This document shows, one piece after another, positions 55,583 through 63,714 of a DNA stretch of 64,000 nucleotides. The notes under the pieces were generated by a model. It was not told where the DNA came from, searched no databases, and saw nothing but the letters and a program-made list of their open reading frames with translations. Source of the stretch: Symbiobacterium thermophilum IAM 14863. GTDB taxonomy: Bacteria; Bacillota; Sulfobacillia; Symbiobacteriales; Symbiobacteriaceae. Both the position numbers and the translations under genes were made by a program. Location of the stretch: contig NC_006177.1 in NCBI RefSeq assembly GCF_000009905.1, forward strand, positions 3,110,595 through 3,174,594. The letters run 5' to 3'. The stretch's first letter is position 1. The number at the start of each line of letters is the position of its first letter.

Positions 55583-57409
55583 TTATTGATCGGATTCATT
55601 CAACCACGACAGAACCTGGTCGACGGGCAGCTCGTGCGCCACGTGCCCGTCGCGTCCCGTCACGGTGCGCGCGGTGAACAGCGCGTTGATGACGGCCTCC
55701 TCCACCGCCTCGACGGCGGCGCGGAACAGGTCATCCATGGCCGCGCTGTCGTCCCGGAGCAAGGTCACGGCCCGCACCGGGTAGTCGGCGCGATGCGCCG
55801 TCCGGTTGGCGGTGGAGAACGCCAGGACGAAGTCGCCGCTGCCGTTGGCCGCGCTGCCCCCCACCCGGGCGAGGCCCAGCGCGCCGCGGCGCGCAAGACG
55901 GGTCAGCTGGCGCGCGTCCAGCGGCGCATCCGTGGCCAGCACGATCATGACCGACCCCGGCGGCGGCTCGTCGGGATCACCCACCTCCGGGGCCTGCTCC
56001 GCCGCCGGGGCAGGTTCCTGGGCATCCGCAGGTCCGCTCGCCGGGGCTGCCGGCGGCTCCGGGTAATGGGCCAGCCGCCTGCCCACGGGTACGCCGTGGA
56101 TCAGCAGGTCCTCGCGGCGGCCGAAGTTGGCGAGCACCAGCGCGCCCAGCACGTACCGGTCCACCCGGCGGGAGGCGGAGCCGATGCCCCCCTTGAAACC
56201 CAAGCACACCATGCCGGTCCCCGCGCCCACCGCCCCCTGCTGCACCGGGCCGGAAGAGGCGCCTTCCAGGGCCGCGCGGACCATCTCGGCGGTGACGTGC
56301 CGGCCCTGGATGTCGTTGAGGTGGCCGTCGTTGCACTCGCCCACCACCGGGTTGACCGTGCTGGTGGTCACGCCGATCTCCGGGTTCTGCTCCAGCATGT
56401 AGCTCACCAGCGCGTCCGCGGCCCGGAAGGCGGAGAGGGTGTTGGTCAGGAGGATCGGCGTCTCGAGGGTGCCCAGCTCGACCACCTGGGCGAGGCCCGT
56501 TGCCTTGCCGAAGCCGTTGAGGACGAAGACGCCGGCGGGCACCTTCTGCTGGAATAGGTTCCCGCCATGGGGCAGGATGGCCGTCACGCCGGTGCGCACC
56601 GGCCCCTGGCCGGGCACCAGCGGCCCCTCGCCCTCCACCCGGGTCGCGTGGCCGACGCGCACCCCGGGGACGTCGCAGATGTCGTTCTGCGGCCCGGGCG
56701 GCAGCTGGCCGGTCACCAGGCCCAGGGCCCTGGCCGTGGGCCGGGGCGGGTACGGGCTGGGGAAGGACATGGGCGGCACCTCCTCCTCGGCGGCGTTCTC
56801 GGGCGGATCGGGCACCAGGCGGATCACCGGCACCGGCCCGCGCCACTCGACCTCCACGTGTCGGCCCAGCAGCAGGGTGGACAGGACGTTGTGGACGCTG
56901 TGCCCGATGGCCGGCGCCCACAGGTCGCCGGTCAGAGCGTATGCGGCTCCGAAGAGGGTGCCGGAGAGGGCGGCGACCGCCGCGTAGGCCCAGTTGTCCC
57001 GCACCCAGCCGCCGTGGCTGAACCCGAACAGGAAGGCAGCGGGCAGAAGACCCACCAGCGGCTGCAGGCCGCCCCGGAACAGCAGCTCCTCGCCGATGGC
57101 CGAAGTGGTCACCAAGGCCACCATGAGCGGATACCCGAGGGACTGCAGCACCTCCTCGCCCGCCCGGGTGCCCGTCCGCCGCAGGGCATCCTCCAGCCGG
57201 CCGCTGAGCCGGGAGAGGAGCCCGACCAGGGCCAGGGAGGCCCCGCCCGCGACCAGGCCCGCCAGAGTGGCCTGGCCGGAGGGCAGCCGCAGAAGGTCGG
57301 GAAACCGTCCCGTGACCAGCCGGGCCAGGAGCAGGCCGCCGGCCCCCATGGCCGCCGGCGCCGCCACGCCGACCAGCAGGAAGAGCCGCCAGCGCGCGCG
57401 CGGGTCCAC
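55583..57409 (-). CDS. CPBP-family intramembrane protease fused to an S58-type (DmpA-like) peptidase
   Basis: The 608-residue protein joins two enzymes. Residues 1-195 form a polytopic CPBP (CAAX-processing-like) protease with EELLFRG, F-x3-H (FGFSH) and H-x3-N (HSVHN). From M214 (ATG 56770) an S58 DmpA/BapA-type Ntn peptidase follows: GVTAILPHGGNL, TLETPILLTNTLSAF and FKGGIGSASR, where the chain would cleave at Gly-Ser to free Ser198 of the second part. AGGAGGAGGTG stands just before ATG 56770, so the peptidase may also be made alone. Start GTG 57409 follows GGGGGTGG; GTG 57433 is an alternative. The region between the two is acidic and Pro-rich. Confidence 0.85.
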   Translation of the reverse strand: MDPRARWRLFLLVGVAAPAAMGAGGLLLARLVTGRFPDLLRLPSGQATLAGLVAGGASLALVGLLSRLSGRLEDALRRTGTRAGEEVLQSLGYPLMVALVTTSAIGEELLFRGGLQPLVGLLPAAFLFGFSHGGWVRDNWAYAAVAALSGTLFGAAYALTGDLWAPAIGHSVHNVLSTLLLGRHVEVEWRGPVPVIRLVPDPPENAAEEEVPPMSFPSPYPPRPTARALGLVTGQLPPGPQNDICDVPGVRVGHATRVEGEGPLVPGQGPVRTGVTAILPHGGNLFQQKVPAGVFVLNGFGKATGLAQVVELGTLETPILLTNTLSAFRAADALVSYMLEQNPEIGVTTSTVNPVVGECNDGHLNDIQGRHVTAEMVRAALEGASSGPVQQGAVGAGTGMVCLGFKGGIGSASRRVDRYVLGALVLANFGRREDLLIHGVPVGRRLAHYPEPPAAPASGPADAQEPAPAAEQAPEVGDPDEPPPGSVMIVLATDAPLDARQLTRLARRGALGLARVGGSAANGSGDFVLAFSTANRTAHRADYPVRAVTLLRDDSAAMDDLFRAAVEAVEEAVINALFTARTVTGRDGHVAHELPVDQVLSWLNESDQ

Positions 57410-57479
57410 CCGACACCACCCCCGTTCATGCACCAGCAGGCCAGGAGGTTGCCCCCTGGCCTGGCCCGGTCTCAGGCGC

Positions 57480-58373
57480 TTACTGGGCGAGCGTGTTCGT
57501 GATCTGGGCGTTCTCCCGCAGTTCGCTGTACCAGGTGCCCAGCCGCGCGCTCACCTTCTCGTTCAGATACTGCTCCAGAATGGTCTGCTTCTCCTGCTCA
57601 AAGTGCAACTGGTAGGCCTGGATGATGTGCCAGCCGTACGTGCTCTGCACGGGGGCGGAGATCTCACCGTCGTTCAGGGCGAAGGCTGCTGCCTCAAACT
57701 CGGAGACGGTGTCGCCCTTGCCGATCAGACCCAGGTCGCCGCCCTTGGCGGCGCTGGCCGTGTCCTTGGACTCCGCCTGCGCGAGCTGGGCGAAGTCGGC
57801 GCCGGCGTCCAGCCGGGCCTTAATCTCGTTGGCCTTCTCCTCCGTGTCGACGAGGATGTGGCGCACCTTGATCTTCCGAGTCTGTTCCGCGCTCTGCATC
57901 TCGTCGAAGTACGCCTTCAGCGTGGCATCGTCCGGCTGCAGCTGCTGGCGGAGCACAGCGGTGGCGACCATGTCCCGGCGCAGCATGTCGCGGAACTGCG
58001 CCTCGCTCAGCCCATACTGGCTCAGCGCCCAGGAGAAGTACAGGTCGCCGCCGTACGCGGCCTTGGTCGCCTCGACCTCCTCCTCCACCTCGGCATCGGT
58101 CACGGTCACGCCCGCCCTGGCGGCTTCCTGATCCACGAGGCGGGTGAGAATCATGTCGTCGACGACGGCTGCCCCGTAGTAGGTCATCAGCTTCTGGTGC
58201 ACTTCGTCCCGGGTGATCTGCTCGCCGTTGACCGTCGCGACCACGGCGGGATCGTTGCCGGTGCCGGGCCGCTGCAGGCTGCTGCCCACGAAGTAGCCGC
58301 CGAGTCCTGCCACCACCAGGGTGGCCACCACGGCCAGGGCGATCGTCGCCCGGTTATTCCCGTTGGCCAACAC
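57480..58373 (-). CDS. PrsA/SurA-type peptidyl-prolyl isomerase (foldase)
   Basis: The 297-residue protein has one N-terminal membrane helix (about 11-32) without a lipobox, a SurA-like N-domain (NGEQITRDEVHQKLM), a parvulin domain (VRHILVDTEEKANEIKARLDAGADFAQLAQAESKD, GGDLGLIGKGD, GWHIIQAY) and a C-terminal helix. It would help exported proteins fold outside the membrane. GTG 58373 follows AAAGGAG. It lies alone between the DUF59 gene and the protease fusion. Confidence 0.9.
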   Translation of the reverse strand: MLANGNNRATIALAVVATLVVAGLGGYFVGSSLQRPGTGNDPAVVATVNGEQITRDEVHQKLMTYYGAAVVDDMILTRLVDQEAARAGVTVTDAEVEEEVEATKAAYGGDLYFSWALSQYGLSEAQFRDMLRRDMVATAVLRQQLQPDDATLKAYFDEMQSAEQTRKIKVRHILVDTEEKANEIKARLDAGADFAQLAQAESKDTASAAKGGDLGLIGKGDTVSEFEAAAFALNDGEISAPVQSTYGWHIIQAYQLHFEQEKQTILEQYLNEKVSARLGTWYSELRENAQITNTLAQ

Positions 58374-58472
58374 GCCACGCTCCTTTGGTTCAGGCTTGAA
58401 TCAGGGTCACACCCGCTATGGTAACGCACTTCGGGCCGGATGCCAATGGCGGGAACGCGGGCGCGTATCCGC

Positions 58473-58814
58473 TTACGGCCAGCCGAGCTGCTGCCGGGCC
58501 TCGGGCGACATCCGCTGGGGCGACCACGGCGGATCGAAGGTGATGTCGACCTTCACGTCGGCAAAGCCAAGCACCGTCAGGGCCTCGTAGACCTCGTTCA
58601 CCAGGTGGCCGCCCACCGGGCAGCCGGCGGTGGTGAAGGTCATGAGCACCCGGCAGCGGTCCTGCTCGTCGACCTGGAGATCGTAGACCAGGCCCAGGTC
58701 GATGATGTTCAGGCCGATCTCCGGATCGTAGACATTGCGGAGCAGCGTGCGCGCCAGCGCCTCCCGGTCCGCAGGCCGGGTCGGCTCCCGGCGGAGGTCG
58801 GCGGAGTTGTTCAT
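58473..58814 (-). CDS. DUF59 (MIP18/PaaD-like) iron-sulfur assembly factor
   Basis: The 113-residue protein carries the DUF59 signature: DPEIGLNIIDLGLVYDLQV and TFTTAGCPVGGHL with the conserved Cys. Such proteins assist iron-sulfur cluster assembly or delivery (SufT-like). The start ATG 58814 overlaps the stop of the membrane-protein gene (ATGA). It is the last gene of the cupin-membrane-protein operon that follows the CRP/FNR gene, which suggests a role in repairing or supplying clusters under stress. Confidence 0.9.
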   Translation of the reverse strand: MNNSADLRREPTRPADREALARTLLRNVYDPEIGLNIIDLGLVYDLQVDEQDRCRVLMTFTTAGCPVGGHLVNEVYEALTVLGFADVKVDITFDPPWSPQRMSPEARQQLGWP

Positions 58815-60130
58815 CCCATGGATCGCTCCCTTCCGTCCAGCGGCCTGGCCCGAAGCACTTGGAGGATGGTGCCGGCGAACAGCAGGCTGCCGGTCAGGTT
58901 TAGTATGGCGCTCCCCCGCACCAGATACCGGGCGTCCCACCAGCCCAGCGCGCCGCCCAGCAGCAGCAGCCCGGTGAGCAGCACCCCTGCCGTCCAGCAG
59001 AAGTACCCGGCCCGCGCCGTCCGCTGTGCGAACATCTCGTCCAGCTTGGGCAGCCGCTGGGTCTTGGAGCGCCGGTTTCTCATGAGGTGGTGCCAGAAGA
59101 GGAAGGGGATGATCCTGTAGAGCATCCCCAGGATCATCGTGGCCACGAAGCCGAACAGGAAGAGCCAGGCGCCGGGGACGGCGAAGGCGCGGTGCCGGAC
59201 GCTGAGCAGGAGCAGAAGCGCGGCCGGCACGAGGAAGGCCAGCGCGGTCACCCCATAGCGCATGGACAGGTCCAGCTCGGGCCGGCGGCGCTGCCGCATC
59301 ATGGCGAAGAAGTCGGCGGCGTACCGGGCCGCACCGGCCGCGGCCAGCAGCAGGCACGCGGCCGTGAGCGCCGGCAGGTGCAGGAGCAGCGATGCAAACG
59401 CGCCCCAGAGCCCCGCCGAGAGCTTGGCGAGCACGGCGTGGCCCGACGCGGCGCTCGGCCGGTTGGTGAGGGCGAACATGGGGAAGAGCTGGTACGAGAC
59501 GCCGAAGACCGTGAGCATGAACCATCCGCCCAGGCCGAGCAGCACGTGCGCCCCCAGCGGCGAGTAATCCAGGCTGTCGGGCAGGAAACCCCGCCGCAGG
59601 TTGAACGCCAGGACCAGGCCCCAGATCACCGTACCCAGCACGAACGAGAGGGCCGCCGCCATGAAGCGGCCGGCGACGGTCCACTGGGTGGCGGACCGCA
59701 TCGCCCGGACCACCAGCGCGGCGAAGACGACGAGGGCCAACACCACCAGGGTGCCCCCCGCCGTGATCCACGGCCCGGCGGAGCGGTAAAACCCCCAGAC
59801 CAGGGCCCAGCTGCCGGCAAGGTAAGCGAGGCCCTGCAGCAGGGCCCACCCGCCCTCCACCGGACGCCCCCGCATCATCACCGGGGTGATCTGATGGAAC
59901 GCGCCGATCATGACGCTGGTGGCAAAGCCCAGCGTGAACAGATGAACGGCCGCGAGCGCCGCGGGGTTGAACCGGAAGGGGCCGAAGATCATGGGCGCCT
60001 TGGCGATGACCAGCGCCTGGAGCACGAGCAGCCCCAGGACCCCGGCCAGCGCCATGCCGATGGGCACGTAGATCGGCGGCGACAGGGCCGGATCGATCAC
60101 CTGGGGCCCTGCCTTCTTCGGTCCTTTCAT
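58811..60130 (-). CDS. Polytopic membrane protein with conserved histidines (NnrS/COX1-like)
   Basis: The 439-residue protein has about twelve transmembrane helices. Histidines at helix ends (HLFTLGFATSVMIGAFHQITPV, GAHVLLGLGGWFMLTVFG, FLFWHHL) suggest haem or metal binding, as in NnrS proteins and cytochrome oxidase subunit I-like families. The exact family was not identified. Both ends overlap neighbours by ATGA: cupin upstream, DUF59 downstream. With a CRP/FNR gene next door, a role in nitric-oxide or low-oxygen response is likely but inferred. Confidence 0.7.
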   Translation of the reverse strand: MKGPKKAGPQVIDPALSPPIYVPIGMALAGVLGLLVLQALVIAKAPMIFGPFRFNPAALAAVHLFTLGFATSVMIGAFHQITPVMMRGRPVEGGWALLQGLAYLAGSWALVWGFYRSAGPWITAGGTLVVLALVVFAALVVRAMRSATQWTVAGRFMAAALSFVLGTVIWGLVLAFNLRRGFLPDSLDYSPLGAHVLLGLGGWFMLTVFGVSYQLFPMFALTNRPSAASGHAVLAKLSAGLWGAFASLLLHLPALTAACLLLAAAGAARYAADFFAMMRQRRRPELDLSMRYGVTALAFLVPAALLLLLSVRHRAFAVPGAWLFLFGFVATMILGMLYRIIPFLFWHHLMRNRRSKTQRLPKLDEMFAQRTARAGYFCWTAGVLLTGLLLLGGALGWWDARYLVRGSAILNLTGSLLFAGTILQVLRARPLDGRERSMG

Positions 60131-60435
60131 GGCCGCGGCGCATACGTCGCCAGCACGGTGGCGGGCTCGCCGGTCGCCCTGACGCCGAACGGCTCGCCCG
60201 GCGGGTAGAACCAGATGGTCCCGGCCGCGGCCGCGACCCACTCGCACCCGGCGACCAGCTCGCAGCGACCGCTCACCACCTGGAGGCTGACGCTGGAGGA
60301 GCTCGTGGCCAGCGGCACCTCGCCACCCGGGCTCAGCTGAATCAGCAGCACCCGCATGTCCTGGCAGCTGTGGATCATCTCAACGGAGACCCCGTCGGCC
60401 GTCGGCTTCGGCGATCGGATCAGCTGCACCTGCAT
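60127..60435 (-). CDS. Cupin-domain protein
   Basis: The 102-residue protein is a small one-domain cupin with glycine-rich beta strands (SPGGEVPLATSSSSVSLQVVSGRCELV, PPGEPFGVRA). The metal-binding histidines of classic cupins are not obvious, so it may bind a ligand without metal. It is the first gene of the operon with the membrane protein and DUF59, starting just after a CRP-like site, and probably senses or processes a small molecule. Confidence 0.8.
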   Translation of the reverse strand: MQVQLIRSPKPTADGVSVEMIHSCQDMRVLLIQLSPGGEVPLATSSSSVSLQVVSGRCELVAGCEWVAAAAGTIWFYPPGEPFGVRATGEPATVLATYAPRP

Positions 60436-60465
60436 GGCGGTTCCCCTTTCTCTCCGGTTTCCCTC

Positions 60466-60471
60466 AGTGTA
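60466..60471 (-). promoter_or_regulatory. -10 box of the cupin operon
   Basis: TACACT on the minus strand is 30 bases upstream of the cupin start. The predicted start point (about 60459) puts the CRP-like site at about -64, a class I activator position. Confidence 0.5.
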
Positions 60472-60515
60472 CCCGCGGCCCGCCGTCGCGCCCGTGCCGC
60501 GGCGCGCCGGTTCGC

Positions 60516-60531
60516 GGTGATATCCGTCACC
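60516..60531. promoter_or_regulatory. CRP/FNR-type operator GGTGA-N6-TCACC
   Basis: The site GGTGATATCCGTCACC is a palindrome with the five-base halves and six-base spacing of CRP/FNR targets. It lies between the crp/fnr gene and the cupin operon, so the regulator next door is the likely binder. Confidence 0.7.
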
Positions 60532-60564
60532 AACGGAAACGGGCGGCGCGCCTGCGCCGCCCGA

Positions 60565-61236
60565 TCAGCTTTCTCCCATCCACTCCCGCAGCTTGCGCTC
60601 GTCCCGGATGACCACCGACTCGCCCTGCACGGCAATGCAGCCCGTGCGCCGGAAGTCGCCCAGCACCCGGGTGACGGTCTCGCGACTGGTGCCGATCATT
60701 CCGGCGATCTCCTGGTGGGTCATGCCGAGGTTGATGACGTCGCTCCCCTGCTCTGCCTTCATCCGGAGCAGCAGGGCGGCCAGCCGTCCGTGGGTGTTGT
60801 GCACGGCCAGCTCGTGGGCGGTGTCGCGCGCGAGCCGCAGCCGGCGGCCCACCAGGCAGAAGGCGTTGGCCGCGAGCGTTCGGCTCTCGGGCAGGAGCTG
60901 CACCAGATCGTCCACCCGGAAGGCGATGAGCACCGAATCCTCGGTGACCTGCGCGGTGGCCGGGTACGGCGCCTTGTCGGCCAGCACCACCAGGCCGACC
61001 TCGTGGCCCGGCCCCCAGACCCGGAGCACCTGTTCCTGGCCGTTCGCCGCAAGGCGCGACACGCGGACGCGGCCCTTCTTGATGAAGTAGATGGCCTCGC
61101 CGGGGTCGCCCTCGTTGAACAGAATCGTCCCCTTGCGGTAGTGCCGCTCGCGCGCGATGGCGGCGATGCGGGCCAGTTCCTCGTCCGACAAGCCTTGGAA
61201 GAGCGAAAGGCTCCGCAGGAAGTCCAGATCGGGCAC
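60565..61236 (-). CDS. CRP/FNR-family transcription regulator
   Basis: The 223-residue protein has a cyclic-nucleotide-type sensor domain (KGTILFNEGDPGEAIYFIKKGRVRV), a dimerisation helix, and a winged helix-turn-helix (MTHQEIAGMIGTSRETVTRVLGDF). The N-terminal cysteines of FNR are missing, so oxygen sensing by a 4Fe-4S cluster is unlikely. GTG 61236 follows AGGAGGTGA; the longer frame overlaps the ychF promoter. It probably activates the cupin operon; the effector is unknown. Confidence 0.9.
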   Translation of the reverse strand: MPDLDFLRSLSLFQGLSDEELARIAAIARERHYRKGTILFNEGDPGEAIYFIKKGRVRVSRLAANGQEQVLRVWGPGHEVGLVVLADKAPYPATAQVTEDSVLIAFRVDDLVQLLPESRTLAANAFCLVGRRLRLARDTAHELAVHNTHGRLAALLLRMKAEQGSDVINLGMTHQEIAGMIGTSRETVTRVLGDFRRTGCIAVQGESVVIRDERKLREWMGES

Positions 61237-61310
61237 GCCGGCCTCACCTCCTGGAAAGGAACAGATTGTATAGGTACGACGGCGGGCCGCCGCGCCCCTG
61301 CTGCCCACAA

Positions 61311-61339
61311 TTGCGGCCGCGATCCCCATCCATTATAAT
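61311..61339 (+). promoter_or_regulatory. sigma-A promoter of ychF
   Basis: The -35 TTGCGG (61311-61316) and -10 TATAAT (61334-61339) are 17 bases apart, 31 bases ahead of the ychF start codon. Confidence 0.85.
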
Positions 61340-61370
61340 CGTAAAGGTGTTTGCAAGAGGGGGGCTTTCC

Positions 61371-62474
61371 ATGGGACTCTCGATCGGCATTGTGGGCCTG
61401 CCCAACGTCGGGAAATCCACGCTGTTCAACGCCATCACCCGCGCCGGCGCGGAGGCTGCCAACTATCCGTTCTGCACCATCGAGCCCAACGTGGGCGTGG
61501 TGGACGTGCCGGACGCTCGCCTGCCCGTCCTGGCCAAGATGTTCAACTCCGCCCGCATCGTGCCCACCAGCATCAAGTTCATCGACATCGCCGGCATCGT
61601 GAAGGGCGCGTCCAAGGGCGAGGGGCTGGGCAACAAGTTCCTGCACCACATCCGCGAGGTCGACGCCATCGCCCACGTGGTTCGCTGCTTCGAGGATCCC
61701 AACGTCACCCACGTCAGCGGGCGGGTCGACCCGCTCTCCGACATTGAGGTCATCAACCTGGAGCTGATTCTGGCCGACCTGGAGACGATCGAGCGGCGGT
61801 ACGAGCGCTCGGCCAAGGCGGCCAAGGCCGGGGTCAAGGAGGCCCAGGTGGAACACGGACTGCTCTCCCGCCTGAAGGAAGCCCTGGAGGCCGGCCTTCC
61901 GGCCCGGAGCGTGGCCATCGAGGGCGACGAGGAGGCCCGGGTCCTGCGCGACCTGCACCTGATCACCGCCAAGCCGGTGATGTACATCGCCAACGTGGCG
62001 GAGGAGCACGTGGCCAACCCCTTCGCGGTGCCGTACGTGGCCCAGGTCAAGGAGCTGGCCGACCGGGAGGGCAGCGAGGTGGTGCCGATCTCCGCCAGGA
62101 TCGAGTCCGAGCTGGCGGAGATGGACGACGAAGAGCGCGCGGCCTTCCTGGCCGACCTGGGGCTGGCGGAGTCCGGCCTGGACCGGGTGATCCGGCACGG
62201 CTACCACCTGCTCAACCTGATTTCCTTCCTGACCGCGGGCGAGACCGAGGCGCGGGCCTGGACGATCCGGCGGGGCACCAAGGCGCCGCAGGCGGCGGGC
62301 GTCATCCATTCCGACATGGAGCGGGGGTTCATCCGCGCCGAGGTGGTCTCCTACGACGACCTGGTGACCGCGGGCTCCATGGCCGCCGCCCGGGAGGCGG
62401 GAAAGGTCCGGCTGGAAGGCAAGGACTACGTGATGCAGGACGGTGACGTCGTCACCTTCCGGTTTAACGTGTAG
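61371..62474 (+). CDS. ychF: Redox-regulated ATPase YchF (OLA1 family)
   Basis: The 367-residue Obg-like P-loop protein hydrolyses ATP and binds ribosomes; it is linked to stress response and translation. The G1 loop GLPNVGKST, switch region NYPFCTIEPNVG and DIAGIVKGASKGEGLGNKFL are clear, and the TGS domain ends with VMQDGDVVTFRFNV. The usual NKxD is replaced by NVAEE, which explains ATP preference. ATG 61371 follows GAGGGGGG. It is transcribed alone. Confidence 0.97.
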   Translation: MGLSIGIVGLPNVGKSTLFNAITRAGAEAANYPFCTIEPNVGVVDVPDARLPVLAKMFNSARIVPTSIKFIDIAGIVKGASKGEGLGNKFLHHIREVDAIAHVVRCFEDPNVTHVSGRVDPLSDIEVINLELILADLETIERRYERSAKAAKAGVKEAQVEHGLLSRLKEALEAGLPARSVAIEGDEEARVLRDLHLITAKPVMYIANVAEEHVANPFAVPYVAQVKELADREGSEVVPISARIESELAEMDDEERAAFLADLGLAESGLDRVIRHGYHLLNLISFLTAGETEARAWTIRRGTKAPQAAGVIHSDMERGFIRAEVVSYDDLVTAGSMAAAREAGKVRLEGKDYVMQDGDVVTFRFNV

Positions 62475-62519
62475 CCCTACAGGCTGCCTGGTGTCCACAT
62501 CGAAAAGGGCGCGTAGGAA

Positions 62520-62561
62520 GGGGCTGCCCCGAGGTCGACCCTGTCGACCCGGGGCAGCCCC
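62520..62561. terminator. Terminator between ychF and a convergent gene
   Basis: A perfect 11-bp stem GGGGCTGCCCC/GGGGCAGCCCC with an inner GGTCGAC/GTCGACC stem. There is little T-tract; CTTCCTACGCGCCCTTTT follows on the minus strand. Confidence 0.7.
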
Positions 62562-62574
62562 GAGCGCGTCTCGT

Positions 62575-63582
62575 TCACGACATCGGCCGCCGGACCGCCC
62601 TCCAGAGGCCGAGCTGTCCGAGGTCGGGCCGCCAGTCCACCGCATAGGTATAACCGGCATCCGACAAGTCGACGCGCCGGCCGTCCACGGCTGCTTCGAG
62701 GTCGGTCCCCTGAACGTAAGACCGGCCCTCGATCTCCGCCACCGAAAGCGGTTCGGTGCGGGTGCCGCCGGCCAGCACCAGGGAGACGGAGCCGTCCTCC
62801 TGCCAGGCGATCTCGCCCAGGACGGCGAGCGCCTCCACCGAGACCCGGTAGCCCCCGGCCCCATCGGCCAGCACGGCCGCCGGCAGGTCCAGCAGGGCAG
62901 GGGCGGCCGCATCCTCGGGGCCGGCGCCGTACCAGACCGCCACGGCCAGGTCCGGTGCGCCGGCCGCAGCGTGGGCGTAACCGGTCACCAGCGGCTCACC
63001 GCCCTCCAGGTAACTGACCAGCACCTCATCATCGCCCTCCAGCGCCAGCCGCCCGGCGCTGTCCCTGCGGATCACCTGGACCTGGAAGGAAAAGGCCTCA
63101 TCCGTCTCCTGCGTGTCGACCAGCCGCACCCACACCTGCTCGGCATCCGCCGGGCGGAACGGGGCCAGCTGTTCCTGCAGGGCCGGGGCGACGGCGAGCG
63201 GCACCGTCAGTTCGGCGCCATGCACCCAGAGCGCAGCGCGCTGGGCCGCCTCCCAGGCGGAGATCCCCCCGACCTCGGCCCGCAGGTCGGCGGGCAGATC
63301 GGACAGCGCCGGCGCCGGGACGCGGAGCGAGAAGCTGCCGTCGTCCGTGACACGGTCCGGAACGGGGGCCGCGGCGGGTGTGTCGTCGGGGGAGACGTGT
63401 CCGCCGTCGGTGGCGGGACCGGGCGATCCGGTCTCAACGGAGCCCGCGGAACCGGGCGCCGCGTCGCCGGCCTGCTCGGCGGCGACCGGCGGATCGCCGG
63501 GCCCGGGCGATGAGGCAGGGCTGCCGGTTCATCCGGCCAGCAGGGCCGCCGCGGCGGCGAGGGCCATCCATCTTCTGTTCAC
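62575..63582 (-). pseudogene. Lipoprotein gene with a TGA codon at the lipobox cysteine
   Basis: From GTG 63582 (after GAGGTGA) the frame reads a signal peptide VNRRWMALAAAAALLAG, then TGA at 63529-63531, then continues open to 62575 with a Pro/Gly/Ser-rich linker and a soluble domain. LLAG-x-TG is a lipobox in which the cysteine codon is TGA instead of TGC/TGT. The 335-residue full product would be a surface lipoprotein. The C-terminus (ALAVLGEIAWQEDGSVSLVL, EGRSYVQGTDLEAAVDG) resembles copper-amine-oxidase-type stalk domains. As read, only restarts such as ATG 63225 would give protein. A sequencing error cannot be excluded. Confidence 0.75.
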
Positions 63583-63714
63583 GCGAGGTCACCTCAAAGG
63601 TTGATTATTTGGTTCGTTGATGATCTGTGTTCAGTATACATGACCTCGCGGCCGCGGCGGGGATCCGGGCCGAGCTTGCGCCCGTCCAAATGCTGGTAAC
63701 CGGTGAAGCCGCCC

